A stretch of DNA of 64,000 bases from Brevibacillus sp. SYP-B805 (lineage in GTDB: Bacteria > Bacillota > Bacilli > Brevibacillales > Brevibacillaceae): contig NZ_JAALGD010000002.1 in NCBI RefSeq assembly GCF_011059135.1, positions 1-64,000 on the forward strand. Reading direction: 5' to 3'. The notes beneath the pieces are model-generated. The model was not told the origin of the DNA. It saw nothing but the letters and a program-made list of their open reading frames with translations, and searched no databases. Both the position numbers and the translations under genes were made by a program. How positions within the stretch are numbered: position 1 is the stretch's first letter; each line of letters starts with the position of its first letter. Positions 28,836-36,800 of this stretch are shown in pieces.

Positions 28836-28937
28836 GGTCAAGCCCCCCTTGTTGGGCCAGCCCGTTCCGGATCTCAGGAAGGCGGCTTTCTCTTATAACC
28901 CTATGCGTGAAGGAGGGAAAATCATGCGAATAAAATT

Positions 28938-28980
28938 ACCCCGCCGACTTGAGCTAACGCTGTTGTCGGCGGGGGCCCCC
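28938..28980 (+). repeat. Intergenic hairpin repeat, copy 3 (minimal form)
   Basis: Arms CCCCGCCGAC (28939-28948) and GTCGGCGGGG (28965-28974) pair perfectly around a 16-base loop that keeps the family word GAGCTAACGCT. The inner stem of the long copies is missing. On the minus strand the hairpin is followed by TAATTTTATT and could act as a weak terminator upstream of yqfC. Confidence 0.75.
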
Positions 28981-29032
28981 AACCCTTCCACTTCGCTTTA
29001 GCGCTTTAATGAGTTTAAAATTTCCGATATAC

Positions 29033-29072
29033 AAAAAGACTCCGCTCCCCCCAATTACTGGGGAGCAGAGTC
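29033..29072 (-). terminator. Rho-independent terminator overlapping a stop codon
   Basis: On the minus strand GACTCTGCTCCCC and GGGGAGCGGAGTC pair and TTTTT follows. The stop codon of the small basic protein lies in the loop, so the last codons form the stem. Confidence 0.85.
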
Positions 29073-29285
29073 CTGCTGCAGCTTCCGCTTCGCTTTTTCG
29101 CGCTGAAGCAGCATTTTCCATTTTTCTTCCACACGCTTTATTTTGCGAGTGGTACACCCGCACGCTCTGGCAGTCGTCTTTAACGAATTCTTTTGAAAAA
29201 CGCGCAGGGTTATCACCTTTTGGCGGAATTTCCCCAAGCGTGCAAAGACGGCGCTTTGTATCTCTTTCGTCTCGCTCTTTCCCAT
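29055..29285 (-). CDS. Small basic HTH-like protein
   Basis: A 76-residue, strongly basic protein. Residues ~35-62 (FQKNSLKTTARACGCTTRKI...) look like a helix-turn-helix, with a hydrophobic pattern and Thr-Thr-Arg-Lys at the recognition helix. The C-terminus is Lys/Arg/Gln-rich. It is not a family recognised here. GGGTGATCGA precedes the ATG at 29285; an in-frame start 25 codons upstream lacks a ribosome site. It stands alone between the RCC1 gene and yqfC, with its own terminator, so it may be a small regulator (inference). Confidence 0.6.
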   Translation of the reverse strand: MGKSETKEIQSAVFARLGKFRQKVITLRVFQKNSLKTTARACGCTTRKIKRVEEKWKMLLQREKAKRKLQQDSAPQ

Positions 29286-29376
29286 TCGATCACCCGATAT
29301 GCAAACGTTTCTGGTAATTTCTTCTATTTTAATCTTAGAATAAACGGGCAGAGGAGACAAGCCCCGCCTTCCGCTG

Positions 29377-31020
29377 TCAGTCGGCCTGTTGCTCCGGCTC
29401 CGTGACCGTAACGGGAATTTCGACCGATCTGTTTTTGTAGCTGATCCGGATCACCGTCTTTCCTGGAGCGATTGCCGTGATCTCTCCCGTCTCCACCGCG
29501 GCCACCGAACGTCTGCTGCTGGACCAGCGAGCCATGGCGGTCACATCCTTGGTGCTTTGATCGCTGTAGAGGGCTTTCACGGTGACCCATGTCTTTTGCC
29601 CGGGCGCAAGCGCCAGCTTTTTGCTGGAAGGGAGCAGTTGTTTGATCGGAAGGGCTGAGACTTTCGCCTTGATCGCCGCCCGCTTTCCCCGGTACTCGAC
29701 GCTTACCTCTGCCGTCCCCTCGCCCAGGGCCGTCACCTTGCCGTCCGTTACCTGCAGCACGTCCGGATTGCTGGACGTCCATCGGGCTGTTTCGGTCACA
29801 TCCAGCCTGCCGTTCCTGTAATAGGCGGTCGCTTCCAGCTGCTGGCTCTCTCCCACTCGTAAGGACAGGCTGGTTGGGGAGAGTTTCAGTTTTTGGATGA
29901 TCATTTCCCCTGAGGGTTGGCTGAGCAGCAGATTGGGAATTTTGGCCGGCGATTCCCGATCTTTAGTGGTACCGTCCCCCAACTGACCGTAATCATTCTC
30001 TCCCCAGCTCCAGACCGTCCCGTTGCTCTTGACCGCCACCACATGATCCCATCCGGCTGCTACCGAGCGTACATCCGTCAGTTCCTTGACCTGGCTCAGA
30101 CGATCTCGGTAAAAATCAAGCACCCATACCGTGCGATCCTTCTTCAGGATCACCGCCTCCCTGAAGTTGACCGACAAGGCGGACACGTTATTCACTTCTT
30201 TCAGCTGCCTTGGTTTTTCCGAGTGAGCATCCCACCGCCACAGTGTACCGTTCCTGCGCACCGCAAATGCATCGTCGCCATGGACAACAATGCCCACAAC
30301 CTGATCAAGCTCCGGGATTTCGTGGGGCGGAATCGTCACGATCCAATCGGACTGCCTGCTGTTTGCGGCAGGTGGAGGTGCCTCTTCCGCTCCCCTCCAT
30401 GCCCACACATGACCGTCTCTCGTCAAGGCGAGCGTATATTGTCCACCTGCCGCAACCGCAGCGATATCGCTCAGCTTCTCAAGGCGGACAGGAGTCAGCC
30501 TGTCTTCTTGCGTCCCGTCGCCGAGCTGCCCGAACGTATTGCGTCCCCACACCCAAACAGAGCCGTCTTTCGTTACGGCAACGGAATGTTCCTCACCGGC
30601 TGCTGCAGCGATAACATCGGTGAGGTTCCTTACTCTCACAGGAGCGTTACGGTTTTCTCTCGTTCCATCGCCCAACTGCCCGTATGCATTTTCTCCCCAT
30701 GCCCAAACATCGCCGTTCTCATCAACTGCCAGTGTGTGATGACCATTCGCCGAAACCGATACGATATGCTCCAGCTCTTTGACACGCTGCGGGGACCAGG
30801 TTTCTTCCCGGTCAACATCGCCCACCCCCAGCTGCCCTTCGTCGTTTCGCCCCCACGTCCAAACGGTTCCTTCGTGGTCCAAAGCAACCGTATGATCAAA
30901 TCCCGTCTCAACCATGGGTGAAGCTTCGAAGGCTGGCGGTGCCGCCCCGGCGGTTGCGGAGCCCGCCAGGCACAGAGCGAGCAGGAGCATGCATATCCGC
31001 TTCATCCGAAGATCAAACAT
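29377..31020 (-). CDS. Secreted RCC1-repeat protein with two Big-2 domains
   Basis: A 547-residue exported protein. A signal peptide covers about residues 1-27 (ends ATAGAAP). Residues ~35-365 hold RCC1-like beta-propeller blades, each with a variant of 'VWxWGRNxxGQLGDG' (at ~53, ~107, ~158 and ~342); the blades between ~205 and ~325 are degenerate, so the propeller is uneven. Two bacterial Ig-like (Big-2) domains follow at ~380-455 and ~465-540, each with the WSSS/VAAV-type signature. No cell-wall anchor is seen. The start at 31020 is favoured by GGGAGG 7 bases upstream. A binding role outside the cell is inferred; the partner is unknown. Confidence 0.85.
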   Translation of the reverse strand: MFDLRMKRICMLLLALCLAGSATAGAAPPAFEASPMVETGFDHTVALDHEGTVWTWGRNDEGQLGVGDVDREETWSPQRVKELEHIVSVSANGHHTLAVDENGDVWAWGENAYGQLGDGTRENRNAPVRVRNLTDVIAAAAGEEHSVAVTKDGSVWVWGRNTFGQLGDGTQEDRLTPVRLEKLSDIAAVAAGGQYTLALTRDGHVWAWRGAEEAPPPAANSRQSDWIVTIPPHEIPELDQVVGIVVHGDDAFAVRRNGTLWRWDAHSEKPRQLKEVNNVSALSVNFREAVILKKDRTVWVLDFYRDRLSQVKELTDVRSVAAGWDHVVAVKSNGTVWSWGENDYGQLGDGTTKDRESPAKIPNLLLSQPSGEMIIQKLKLSPTSLSLRVGESQQLEATAYYRNGRLDVTETARWTSSNPDVLQVTDGKVTALGEGTAEVSVEYRGKRAAIKAKVSALPIKQLLPSSKKLALAPGQKTWVTVKALYSDQSTKDVTAMARWSSSRRSVAAVETGEITAIAPGKTVIRISYKNRSVEIPVTVTEPEQQAD

Positions 31021-31107
31021 GGCATTTCCTCCCTTACCCCAATTTCTCCCATAAGCGTAGAAAAAGCGGAAAGGAAGTACAAGGGCAAACCATTGACAAA
31101 AATCGAC

Positions 31108-31136
31108 AAAAAAGAGACGAGCCGTAGACTCGTCTC
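31108..31136 (-). terminator. Rho-independent terminator of the nfeD-floA operon
   Basis: On the minus strand GAGACGAG-N7-CTCGTCTC is followed by TTTTTT (31113-31108). It lies 9 bases past the stop of the 147-aa protein gene. Confidence 0.88.
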
Positions 31137-31144
31137 CATGTCTG

Positions 31145-31588
31145 TCAGATCCGGCGGCGGGGCAGGGTGGGAGGGAGATAGGGCATTTTGGCTCTGGGCG
31201 GCGAAAAGATCAGCGCCCACTTCATGCCTTCCCGGGGAGTATGAATGCCCTCCCCTTTCTCCACGGACGTTCTATCGGATGCGGCGGCGGTAGGAGGGGC
31301 AAGCGACACCGCCACCAACATTTCTTCCTGCGGAGTTGCATCACGCTCCTCCACCGCGCTTGCGTCTGCGGGGGTGTCAGGAGGAGCCAGCCGCTCCCCT
31401 TCCTCCCGCTGTCCGACATGCGGCCGCGGAAATCCGCCGCCGTGGACGGGGGTCAGCACAGGGCGCTGCCCCTTCGCGCGCTTCTCCCCCTCCCTGCGGG
31501 TCCGAAATGCCTGGTAGGCCAGGTAAGCGAGTAGGGCAGGCCAAAACTTCCCGATCAGATGGAAGAGAAACTCCAACAGATCATCCAT
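31145..31588 (-). CDS. Hypothetical membrane-anchored protein downstream of floA
   Basis: A 147-residue protein with one N-terminal hydrophobic segment (about 5-25, LLEFLFHLIGKFWPALLAYL) followed by a Pro/Arg/Glu-rich, probably disordered tail. No family is recognised. GGAGAGAGCGGG precedes the ATG, and it begins 11 bases after the floA stop, ending in a strong terminator, so it is the last gene of nfeD-floA-orf. A link to the flotillin membrane microdomain is only suggested by position. Confidence 0.65.
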   Translation of the reverse strand: MDDLLEFLFHLIGKFWPALLAYLAYQAFRTRREGEKRAKGQRPVLTPVHGGGFPRPHVGQREEGERLAPPDTPADASAVEERDATPQEEMLVAVSLAPPTAAASDRTSVEKGEGIHTPREGMKWALIFSPPRAKMPYLPPTLPRRRI

Positions 31589-31599
31589 CCCGCTCTCTC

Positions 31600-32589
31600 C
31601 TACTTCTTCTCGTCATCCGAGGTCTTGGTCTGGCCGAACGATTGCCGCATCGCGGTATCCGCCACGATGTTCTGCAGGTTGTAATAATCCATGACCCCAA
31701 GCTTGCCGCTGCGCAGGGCTTCCGCCATCGCCAGGGGCACTTCCGCTTCCGCTTCCACCACTTTGGCCCTCATCTCCTGCACGCGCGCCTTCATCTCCTG
31801 TTCCAGCGCGACCGCCATGGCCCGGCGCTCTTCCGCTTTGGCCTGCGCGATCCGCTTGTCGGCTTCCGCCTGATCGGTCTGCAGTTGGGCCCCGATGTTT
31901 TTCCCCACATCCACATCGGCGATGTCGATGGAGAGGATTTCAAAGGCCGTTCCCGCATCAAGCCCTTTGTTCAACACCGTTTGCGAAATCCGGTCGGGGT
32001 TTTCCAGCACATCCTTGTGCCGATCGGAAGAGCCGATCGTGCTGACGATCCCTTCTCCGACACGGGCGATGATCGTCTCTTCCCCGGCCCCCCCGACCAG
32101 CCTGTCGATATTGGCACGCACGGTTACCTTCGCCTTGGCGCGCAGCTCGATGCCGTCCTTGGCCATGGCAGCGACGACGGGCGTTTCGATGACTTTTGGA
32201 TTGACGCTCATCTGCACCGCCTCCAAAACGTCCCGACCGGCGAGATCAATCGCCGCTGCCCGTTCGAACCCGAGCGGGATGTCTGCACGTTGAGCCGCGA
32301 CCAATGCATCGACGACGCGATCCACGTTCCCTCCGGCAAGGTAGTGGCTCTCCAGCTGGTTCGTGTCGAGCGCAAGCCCTGCCTTGCGCGCCTTGATCAG
32401 CGGATTGACGATCCGGGACGGAATCACCCGGCGCAGCCGCATCGCGATCAGGGTAATGATCCCGATGCGCACACCGGAAGCCAGGGCGGAAATCCAAAGC
32501 ATGACGGGAACGAATGTAAAAAATACAGACAATACGACGATGGCCAAAAAAGCCAGAAATATCAACGGCAGCAATCCGTCAATCGGCAT
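31600..32589 (-). CDS. floA: Flotillin-like protein FloA
   Basis: A 329-residue protein of the FloA (YqfA) family that scaffolds membrane microdomains. A hydrophobic N-terminus (about 5-50) is inserted in the membrane, a PHB-type domain spans ~60-230, and the Ala/Glu-rich coiled coil (about 230-300, with [18 protein letters not shown]) drives oligomerisation. It is 14 bases after nfeD, the usual pair. Confidence 0.96.
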   Translation of the reverse strand: MPIDGLLPLIFLAFLAIVVLSVFFTFVPVMLWISALASGVRIGIITLIAMRLRRVIPSRIVNPLIKARKAGLALDTNQLESHYLAGGNVDRVVDALVAAQRADIPLGFERAAAIDLAGRDVLEAVQMSVNPKVIETPVVAAMAKDGIELRAKAKVTVRANIDRLVGGAGEETIIARVGEGIVSTIGSSDRHKDVLENPDRISQTVLNKGLDAGTAFEILSIDIADVDVGKNIGAQLQTDQAEADKRIAQAKAEERRAMAVALEQEMKARVQEMRAKVVEAEAEVPLAMAEALRSGKLGVMDYYNLQNIVADTAMRQSFGQTKTSDDEKK

Positions 32590-32603
32590 TCATCTTCTCT
32601 CCT

Positions 32604-33947
32604 TTATCGGTCAGATTCCTGTTCCTGCACCACGACGCGGGTGCCCTCCACATATGCGACCACGATGGCCGATCCGGCCGGGATAAATCCTCCGGCAGAG
32701 ACAGCATCGATGCGCTTGCCTTCGATCTTCACCACCCCGGCCGGGCGCATCGGTGTCAGCGCGATCCCCGCCTTGCCCGCAAGCCCGCGCCGATCCTCAT
32801 GGGCCACGTAACCAGCCTCGTTTTGCTGGGTATACCGCAGCGTCAGCTTCTGCCAGATCCCTTTGAGGCCGAAGTATTTGACGAGCACAAACGTCACGAT
32901 GCCCGTCACCAGCACCGCAATCCCCAGGGAAGCCAGCCCCTGCCGGGTATCATAGGCAGCCAGCACCAATCCGCTGATGAGGCTGACAAAGCCGATGCCG
33001 CCCACGATGCCGCCCGGGAGAAACAGCTCCAGAAAGACCATCACGATGCCAAGCAGGAAGAGCGCGATATGAATCCAGTTGGCAAAGCCCGCCACATAAT
33101 GGCCGAAGAAATAGAGGGCAAACGACGCGATGCCGATCGCTCCCGCAACACCGAACCCGGGATGGAAAATTTCCACCGCGATGCCGACAAGCCCGATGAT
33201 GAAGAGAACGCTCATCACGTATGGGCTGGTGACGAAACGGGCGATTTTTTCCCCGACAGTCGGCTGGATTTCGCTTACCTGCGCCTGCTCCAACCCCAGG
33301 GCGTGCTCCAGCTCCGTCCGGTCAGCCACGAGCAGGTCGGCGTATCCCACCTGCTTGGCCAGATCGGCATCCAGGGAGAGCACCGTCCCCTTCTTCTTCA
33401 AAGGGGGAAGGTCCATGTCGATCTCCACCATGGCGCGCGCGATATCGGTATTCCGGTTGTTCAGCTTGGCCGCGGCAACCATTTGATCCGACCAAGCGGA
33501 AATCATTTTGATGGAGGCCGCATTGCCGACCCGGTCGACCGGAGTGGCCGCCCCCATGCTGCTGCCGGGCGTCATGGCGATTTTATCCGCATTCAGCGCG
33601 ATATAGGTACCCGCGGAGAACGCTTTGTTGTCGATGAAGGCAACCACATCCATCGGCGCCTGCCGCACCAGTTGGCCGATGTTGCCCGCAGCCTCCACCT
33701 CTCCTCCCGGCGTGTCAATATCCAGGATCACCAGATCGGCTCCCTGCGCTTCCGCTTCGGCAAACGCCCGCGTCAAAAAGCTCTCCAAGCCCCGCTCAAT
33801 CTCTTGATCGACCGGAATCCAGACCGCTTTCTGGTAGGCGGCCGCAGCCGCTTGCGGGTTCGCACCGATCATCACCAGCAGCAGGAGACTGGCCGCGCAC
33901 AGCTGCTTCAGCAGCGCGGACAGGGACGATGCTTTTCCACGTGCCAT
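32604..33947 (-). CDS. NfeD family membrane-bound serine protease-like protein
   Basis: A 447-residue long-form NfeD (B. subtilis YqeZ-like). A signal peptide (1-37, ends AAAA), a ClpP/SppA-like protease domain (about 40-210, with LDIDTPGGEV and the catalytic-type Ser in FSAGTYIAL plus TPGSSMGAATPV), four or five transmembrane segments (~235-360) and a C-terminal OB-fold NfeD domain (about 380-447, IALTPMRPAGVVKIEG). In archaeal relatives this protease cleaves stomatin-type partners; here the partner would be FloA, encoded next. Confidence 0.92.
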   Translation of the reverse strand: MARGKASSLSALLKQLCAASLLLLVMIGANPQAAAAAYQKAVWIPVDQEIERGLESFLTRAFAEAEAQGADLVILDIDTPGGEVEAAGNIGQLVRQAPMDVVAFIDNKAFSAGTYIALNADKIAMTPGSSMGAATPVDRVGNAASIKMISAWSDQMVAAAKLNNRNTDIARAMVEIDMDLPPLKKKGTVLSLDADLAKQVGYADLLVADRTELEHALGLEQAQVSEIQPTVGEKIARFVTSPYVMSVLFIIGLVGIAVEIFHPGFGVAGAIGIASFALYFFGHYVAGFANWIHIALFLLGIVMVFLELFLPGGIVGGIGFVSLISGLVLAAYDTRQGLASLGIAVLVTGIVTFVLVKYFGLKGIWQKLTLRYTQQNEAGYVAHEDRRGLAGKAGIALTPMRPAGVVKIEGKRIDAVSAGGFIPAGSAIVVAYVEGTRVVVQEQESDR

Positions 33948-34030
33948 TCTGTTTCCCTCCCTTCTGTCATCATCTCATCAACGCTATCATGGTATACGAG
34001 GGGAGGGGAAAAGCGTTTCGTTTTTCCGCC

Positions 34031-34069
34031 AAAAAATAGTGAAAACCCGGCCGCGACATCGACCGGGTT
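34031..34069 (-). terminator. Putative terminator after rpsU-yqeY
   Basis: On the minus strand AACCCGG-N12-CCGGGTT is followed by TTCACTATTTTTT. The T tract is interrupted, so it may be leaky. Confidence 0.55.
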
Positions 34070-34077
34070 GTATGGTT

Positions 34078-34524
34078 TTATGATGGCAATTCTTCCGAAA
34101 CGATTCGTTGCACGAGAGAGCCGTCCGCTTTCCCTTTCACCTTCGGCATGATCGCCCCCATCACCTTGCCCATCTCTTTTCTGGAGACGGCACCGGTGGC
34201 GGCAATGGCATCCCGCACGATCTGGCGAACCTCGTCTTCACTCAATTGGGCAGGGAGATATGCGTTCAATACCTCGATCTCTTCGCGCGTTTTGCTGGCC
34301 AGGTCTTCCCGGCCGGCTTTTTCAAACTCGTGGAGGGATTCACGGCGTTGTTTCAGTTCACGGGTCAAGATGGTAAGCTCTTCGTCTTCGGACAAAGCCC
34401 CACCTTTTTTGATCTCCTCGTTGGCAATCGCAGCTTTCACCATGCGGATAACAGAGAGCTTCAGCGTAGCCTTGTCCTTCATCGCCTGCTTCATATCTTG
34501 ATTCAACCGCTCTATTACACTCAT
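34078..34524 (-). CDS. yqeY: GatB/YqeY domain protein
   Basis: A 148-residue YqeY family protein: an N-terminal helical domain ([30 protein letters not shown] is typical) and a C-terminal tRNA-binding-like GatB domain ([34 protein letters not shown]). It is thought to act with tRNA metabolism; its role is not settled. It follows rpsU by 20 bases. Confidence 0.95.
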   Translation of the reverse strand: MSVIERLNQDMKQAMKDKATLKLSVIRMVKAAIANEEIKKGGALSEDEELTILTRELKQRRESLHEFEKAGREDLASKTREEIEVLNAYLPAQLSEDEVRQIVRDAIAATGAVSRKEMGKVMGAIMPKVKGKADGSLVQRIVSEELPS

Positions 34525-34544
34525 GATGGGCCCCCCGAATCCGA

Positions 34545-34718
34545 TTAATACTTGCGTTTGCGAGCCGCTTCGGATTTTTTCTTACGTCTTACACTAGGCT
34601 TTTCAAAGTGGCGGCGCTTGCGTAACTCAGCAAGTACTCCTGCTTTGGCGCTTTCACGCTTAAAGCGGCGAAGTGCACTTTCCAACGATTCGTTTTTCTT
34701 GACGCGAACTTCTGCCAT
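34545..34718 (-). CDS. rpsU: 30S ribosomal protein S21
   Basis: A 57-residue, very basic protein beginning [20 protein letters not shown] and ending in a Lys/Arg tail ([11 protein letters not shown]), the standard size and sequence of bS21. It is a late-joining 30S protein near the anti-Shine-Dalgarno end of 16S rRNA. GAGGGAAGT precedes the ATG. It forms a two-gene unit with yqeY, driven by the promoter at 34782-34811. Confidence 0.97.
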   Translation of the reverse strand: MAEVRVKKNESLESALRRFKRESAKAGVLAELRKRRHFEKPSVRRKKKSEAARKRKY

Positions 34719-34781
34719 CTGACTTCCCTCCCTCCGCTAAAAACCGTGAGACAACTGTTCGTGCACAGACTGTCAAACTAC

Positions 34782-34811
34782 ATTATAGGACAGAAGGACG
34801 GGGAAGGTCAA
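34782..34811 (-). promoter_or_regulatory. rpsU-yqeY promoter
   Basis: On the minus strand TTGACC (34811-34806), 18 bases and a perfect TATAAT (34787-34782). It lies between the HIT gene and rpsU. Confidence 0.8.
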
Positions 34812-34824
34812 CCTCACGAGAAAA

Positions 34825-35148
34825 TTATTCCTGGAAACCGGCAAGGAAGTGGTAATGGATATGGAAAACTTCTTGTCCGCCCTCTTTGCCGCAGTTGTTC
34901 ACCAGGCGGAATCCTTTCAGCCCGAGCTTCTGCGCCAGCTTCTGGGCCACCACATGGATGTGGCCGATGAGCGGCAGATCTTCTTCCGTAACATCCATCA
35001 GGGTGGGAATCGGCTTGCGCGGGATAATCAGCAGGTGAATCGGCGCTTTGGGCGCGATGTCGTGAATGACGATCACCTGCTCGTCCTCGTATTCGAAACG
35101 GCCCGGAATCTCCCCTTCCATGATGCGGGTAAATACACTTTTTTCCAT
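34825..35148 (-). CDS. HIT family protein (HinT-like)
   Basis: A 107-residue histidine-triad nucleotide hydrolase of the HinT/PKCI type: IMEGEIPG, FHDI-like VIHDIAPKAPIHLLIIPRKP, and the triad segment VFHIHYHFL near the C-terminus (His-x-His-x-His). It would cleave AMP-amidates or acyl-AMP. The ATG at 35148 is chosen over 35190, because GGGAGG lies 9 bases upstream and homologues begin at this point. The gene faces away from murF. Confidence 0.95.
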   Translation of the reverse strand: MEKSVFTRIMEGEIPGRFEYEDEQVIVIHDIAPKAPIHLLIIPRKPIPTLMDVTEEDLPLIGHIHVVAQKLAQKLGLKGFRLVNNCGKEGGQEVFHIHYHFLAGFQE

Positions 35149-35308
35149 TGAAAAGCCTCCCATCGTCTCTAGTTTGGCTGCTTCCTTCATATACTCTACA
35201 GGATATCATTTCCACTATAACGGACGAAAGCAGCCCTTGGCAAGGCTTGCGCGGATGCTGCCGCGCATGATAGCATGGCTTCGACATGGAAGGAAGGGGA
35301 TACGCGGT

Positions 35309-36682
35309 ATGAATCCGATTACACTGCAACAAGCCGCCAAAATGGCGGAAGGAATGCTGATCGGCGGCGAACCGTCGCGTACCATACATCACGTTCATTT
35401 TGACACGCGGCAGCTGGAAGACGGCGGGCTGTTTGTCGCCATCCGCGGGGCGCGGGACGGGCACGAATTTGTGGCGCAGGCAGCGGCCCAAGGGGCGAAG
35501 GGGGCCATCATTGCCGATCCGTCCCTTCTGCCGGCCGATCTGCCCGCCGACTTTGGCATCATCCTGGTCAATGATACGCTGCGCGCCTTTCAAAAACTGG
35601 CCGCCGCCTATCGCAGTCAGTTCGCCATCCCTTATATCGCGGTGACCGGCAGCAACGGCAAAACGACCACCAAGGACATCATCGCCCATCTGCTTGCGCA
35701 CAAGCTCTCCATCTACAAAACGTACAAGAACTTGAACAATCACCTGGGCGTGCCGTATTCGCTCCTTCAGGTGGAAGAGGGGCATCAGGCCGCGGTGCTG
35801 GAACTGGGCATGAACCATCCGGGCGAAATCGAGCGCCTCGCTTCCCTGGTGAAGCCGCGCATCAGCGTGATCACCTTCATCGGCGAACAGCACATCGAAT
35901 TTTTCGGGTCGCGGGAAAAAATCGCGCTGGCGAAAGCGGAGCTGCTTCCCCACACCGATCCCGAGGGAATGGTGCTCCTGAACGGCGACAACGAATACCT
36001 GCGCCGGATCGCCCACCTGTATGACGGGAAGATTCTCTACTACTCGGTTACAGGCCCTGCCGACATCTGGGCGGACAAGATACGCATGGATGAACGCGGG
36101 CTGCATTACGAGGTGCATTTCCGGGACGGCGAACACGCTTCCCTGTTTCTTCCCCTCTACGGGAGACACAACGTGTTGAATTCCCTCCCGGCCATTGCCA
36201 TCGCCCGCCACTTTGGCCTGTCGCTTGCGGACATCAAGGAAGCCCTGGCGACCGTGCGCCTCTCCGCGATGCGCTTCGAGGTGCTGCATGCCCGCTCAGG
36301 CGCCGTGCTGGTCAACGATGCGTACAACGCCAGTCCCGATTCCATGCAGGCTTCCATTACGACATTCGCGGAACTTTTCCCGGAGCGGAAAAAGGTGCTC
36401 GTGCTAGGCGACATGTTCGAACTGGGGCCGGACAGCCCGCAGATGCATGCCGGGGTGGGAGCGTTCGCGAACCGATATCGGGACGCCTTCTCCCTCCTGA
36501 TCGCCATCGGCGACAACGCCCGTCATCTCTATGAGGCCTACCAGGGGGAAAAACGTTATTTTGCCACGAAAGAGGAAGCCGTCGGCACGCTTTCCCGGTT
36601 CGATACGGCCGACCATGCCATCCTGTTCAAAGCTTCCCGCGGCATGGAGCTGTGGACGCTGCTGGAAAGCTTCCCCTCTTGA
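35309..36682 (+). CDS. murF: UDP-N-acetylmuramoyl-tripeptide--D-alanyl-D-alanine ligase (MurF-type)
   Basis: A 457-residue Mur ligase of the MurF type, which adds D-Ala-D-Ala to the UDP-MurNAc tripeptide. The N-terminal domain (1-105, FDTRQLEDGGLFVAI), the ATPase P-loop GSNGKTTTK (114-122), the NNHLGVPYSLL substrate segment, ELGMNHPGEI and the C-terminal VNDAYNASPDSM and LGDMFELG are all intact. The start is at 35309, with AAGGGG upstream; a longer open frame to 35066 is antisense to the HIT gene. It stands alone with its own terminator, away from the usual division-wall cluster; it may be the only murF or a second copy. Confidence 0.9.
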   Translation: MNPITLQQAAKMAEGMLIGGEPSRTIHHVHFDTRQLEDGGLFVAIRGARDGHEFVAQAAAQGAKGAIIADPSLLPADLPADFGIILVNDTLRAFQKLAAAYRSQFAIPYIAVTGSNGKTTTKDIIAHLLAHKLSIYKTYKNLNNHLGVPYSLLQVEEGHQAAVLELGMNHPGEIERLASLVKPRISVITFIGEQHIEFFGSREKIALAKAELLPHTDPEGMVLLNGDNEYLRRIAHLYDGKILYYSVTGPADIWADKIRMDERGLHYEVHFRDGEHASLFLPLYGRHNVLNSLPAIAIARHFGLSLADIKEALATVRLSAMRFEVLHARSGAVLVNDAYNASPDSMQASITTFAELFPERKKVLVLGDMFELGPDSPQMHAGVGAFANRYRDAFSLLIAIGDNARHLYEAYQGEKRYFATKEEAVGTLSRFDTADHAILFKASRGMELWTLLESFPS

Positions 36683-36710
36683 CAGATTGGTTCCCCCTCA
36701 TAAACGGACA

Positions 36711-36742
36711 ACAGGAATGCCTTCGAAGGCATTCCTGTTTTA
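36711..36742 (+). terminator. Rho-independent terminator of murF
   Basis: A perfect hairpin ACAGGAATGCC-TTCG-AAGGCATTCCTGT is followed by TTTTAG, 28 bases after the murF stop. Confidence 0.88.
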
Positions 36743-36800
36743 GTGTGTAGACAAAGTCCACATGTCATGGATGATGGTTCCTGCTCGCTGCTGCAACTTT

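Noticed and set aside
31336-34151. Plus-strand frames of 491 and 450 codons
   Set aside because: Antisense to floA and nfeD, which are confidently identified.
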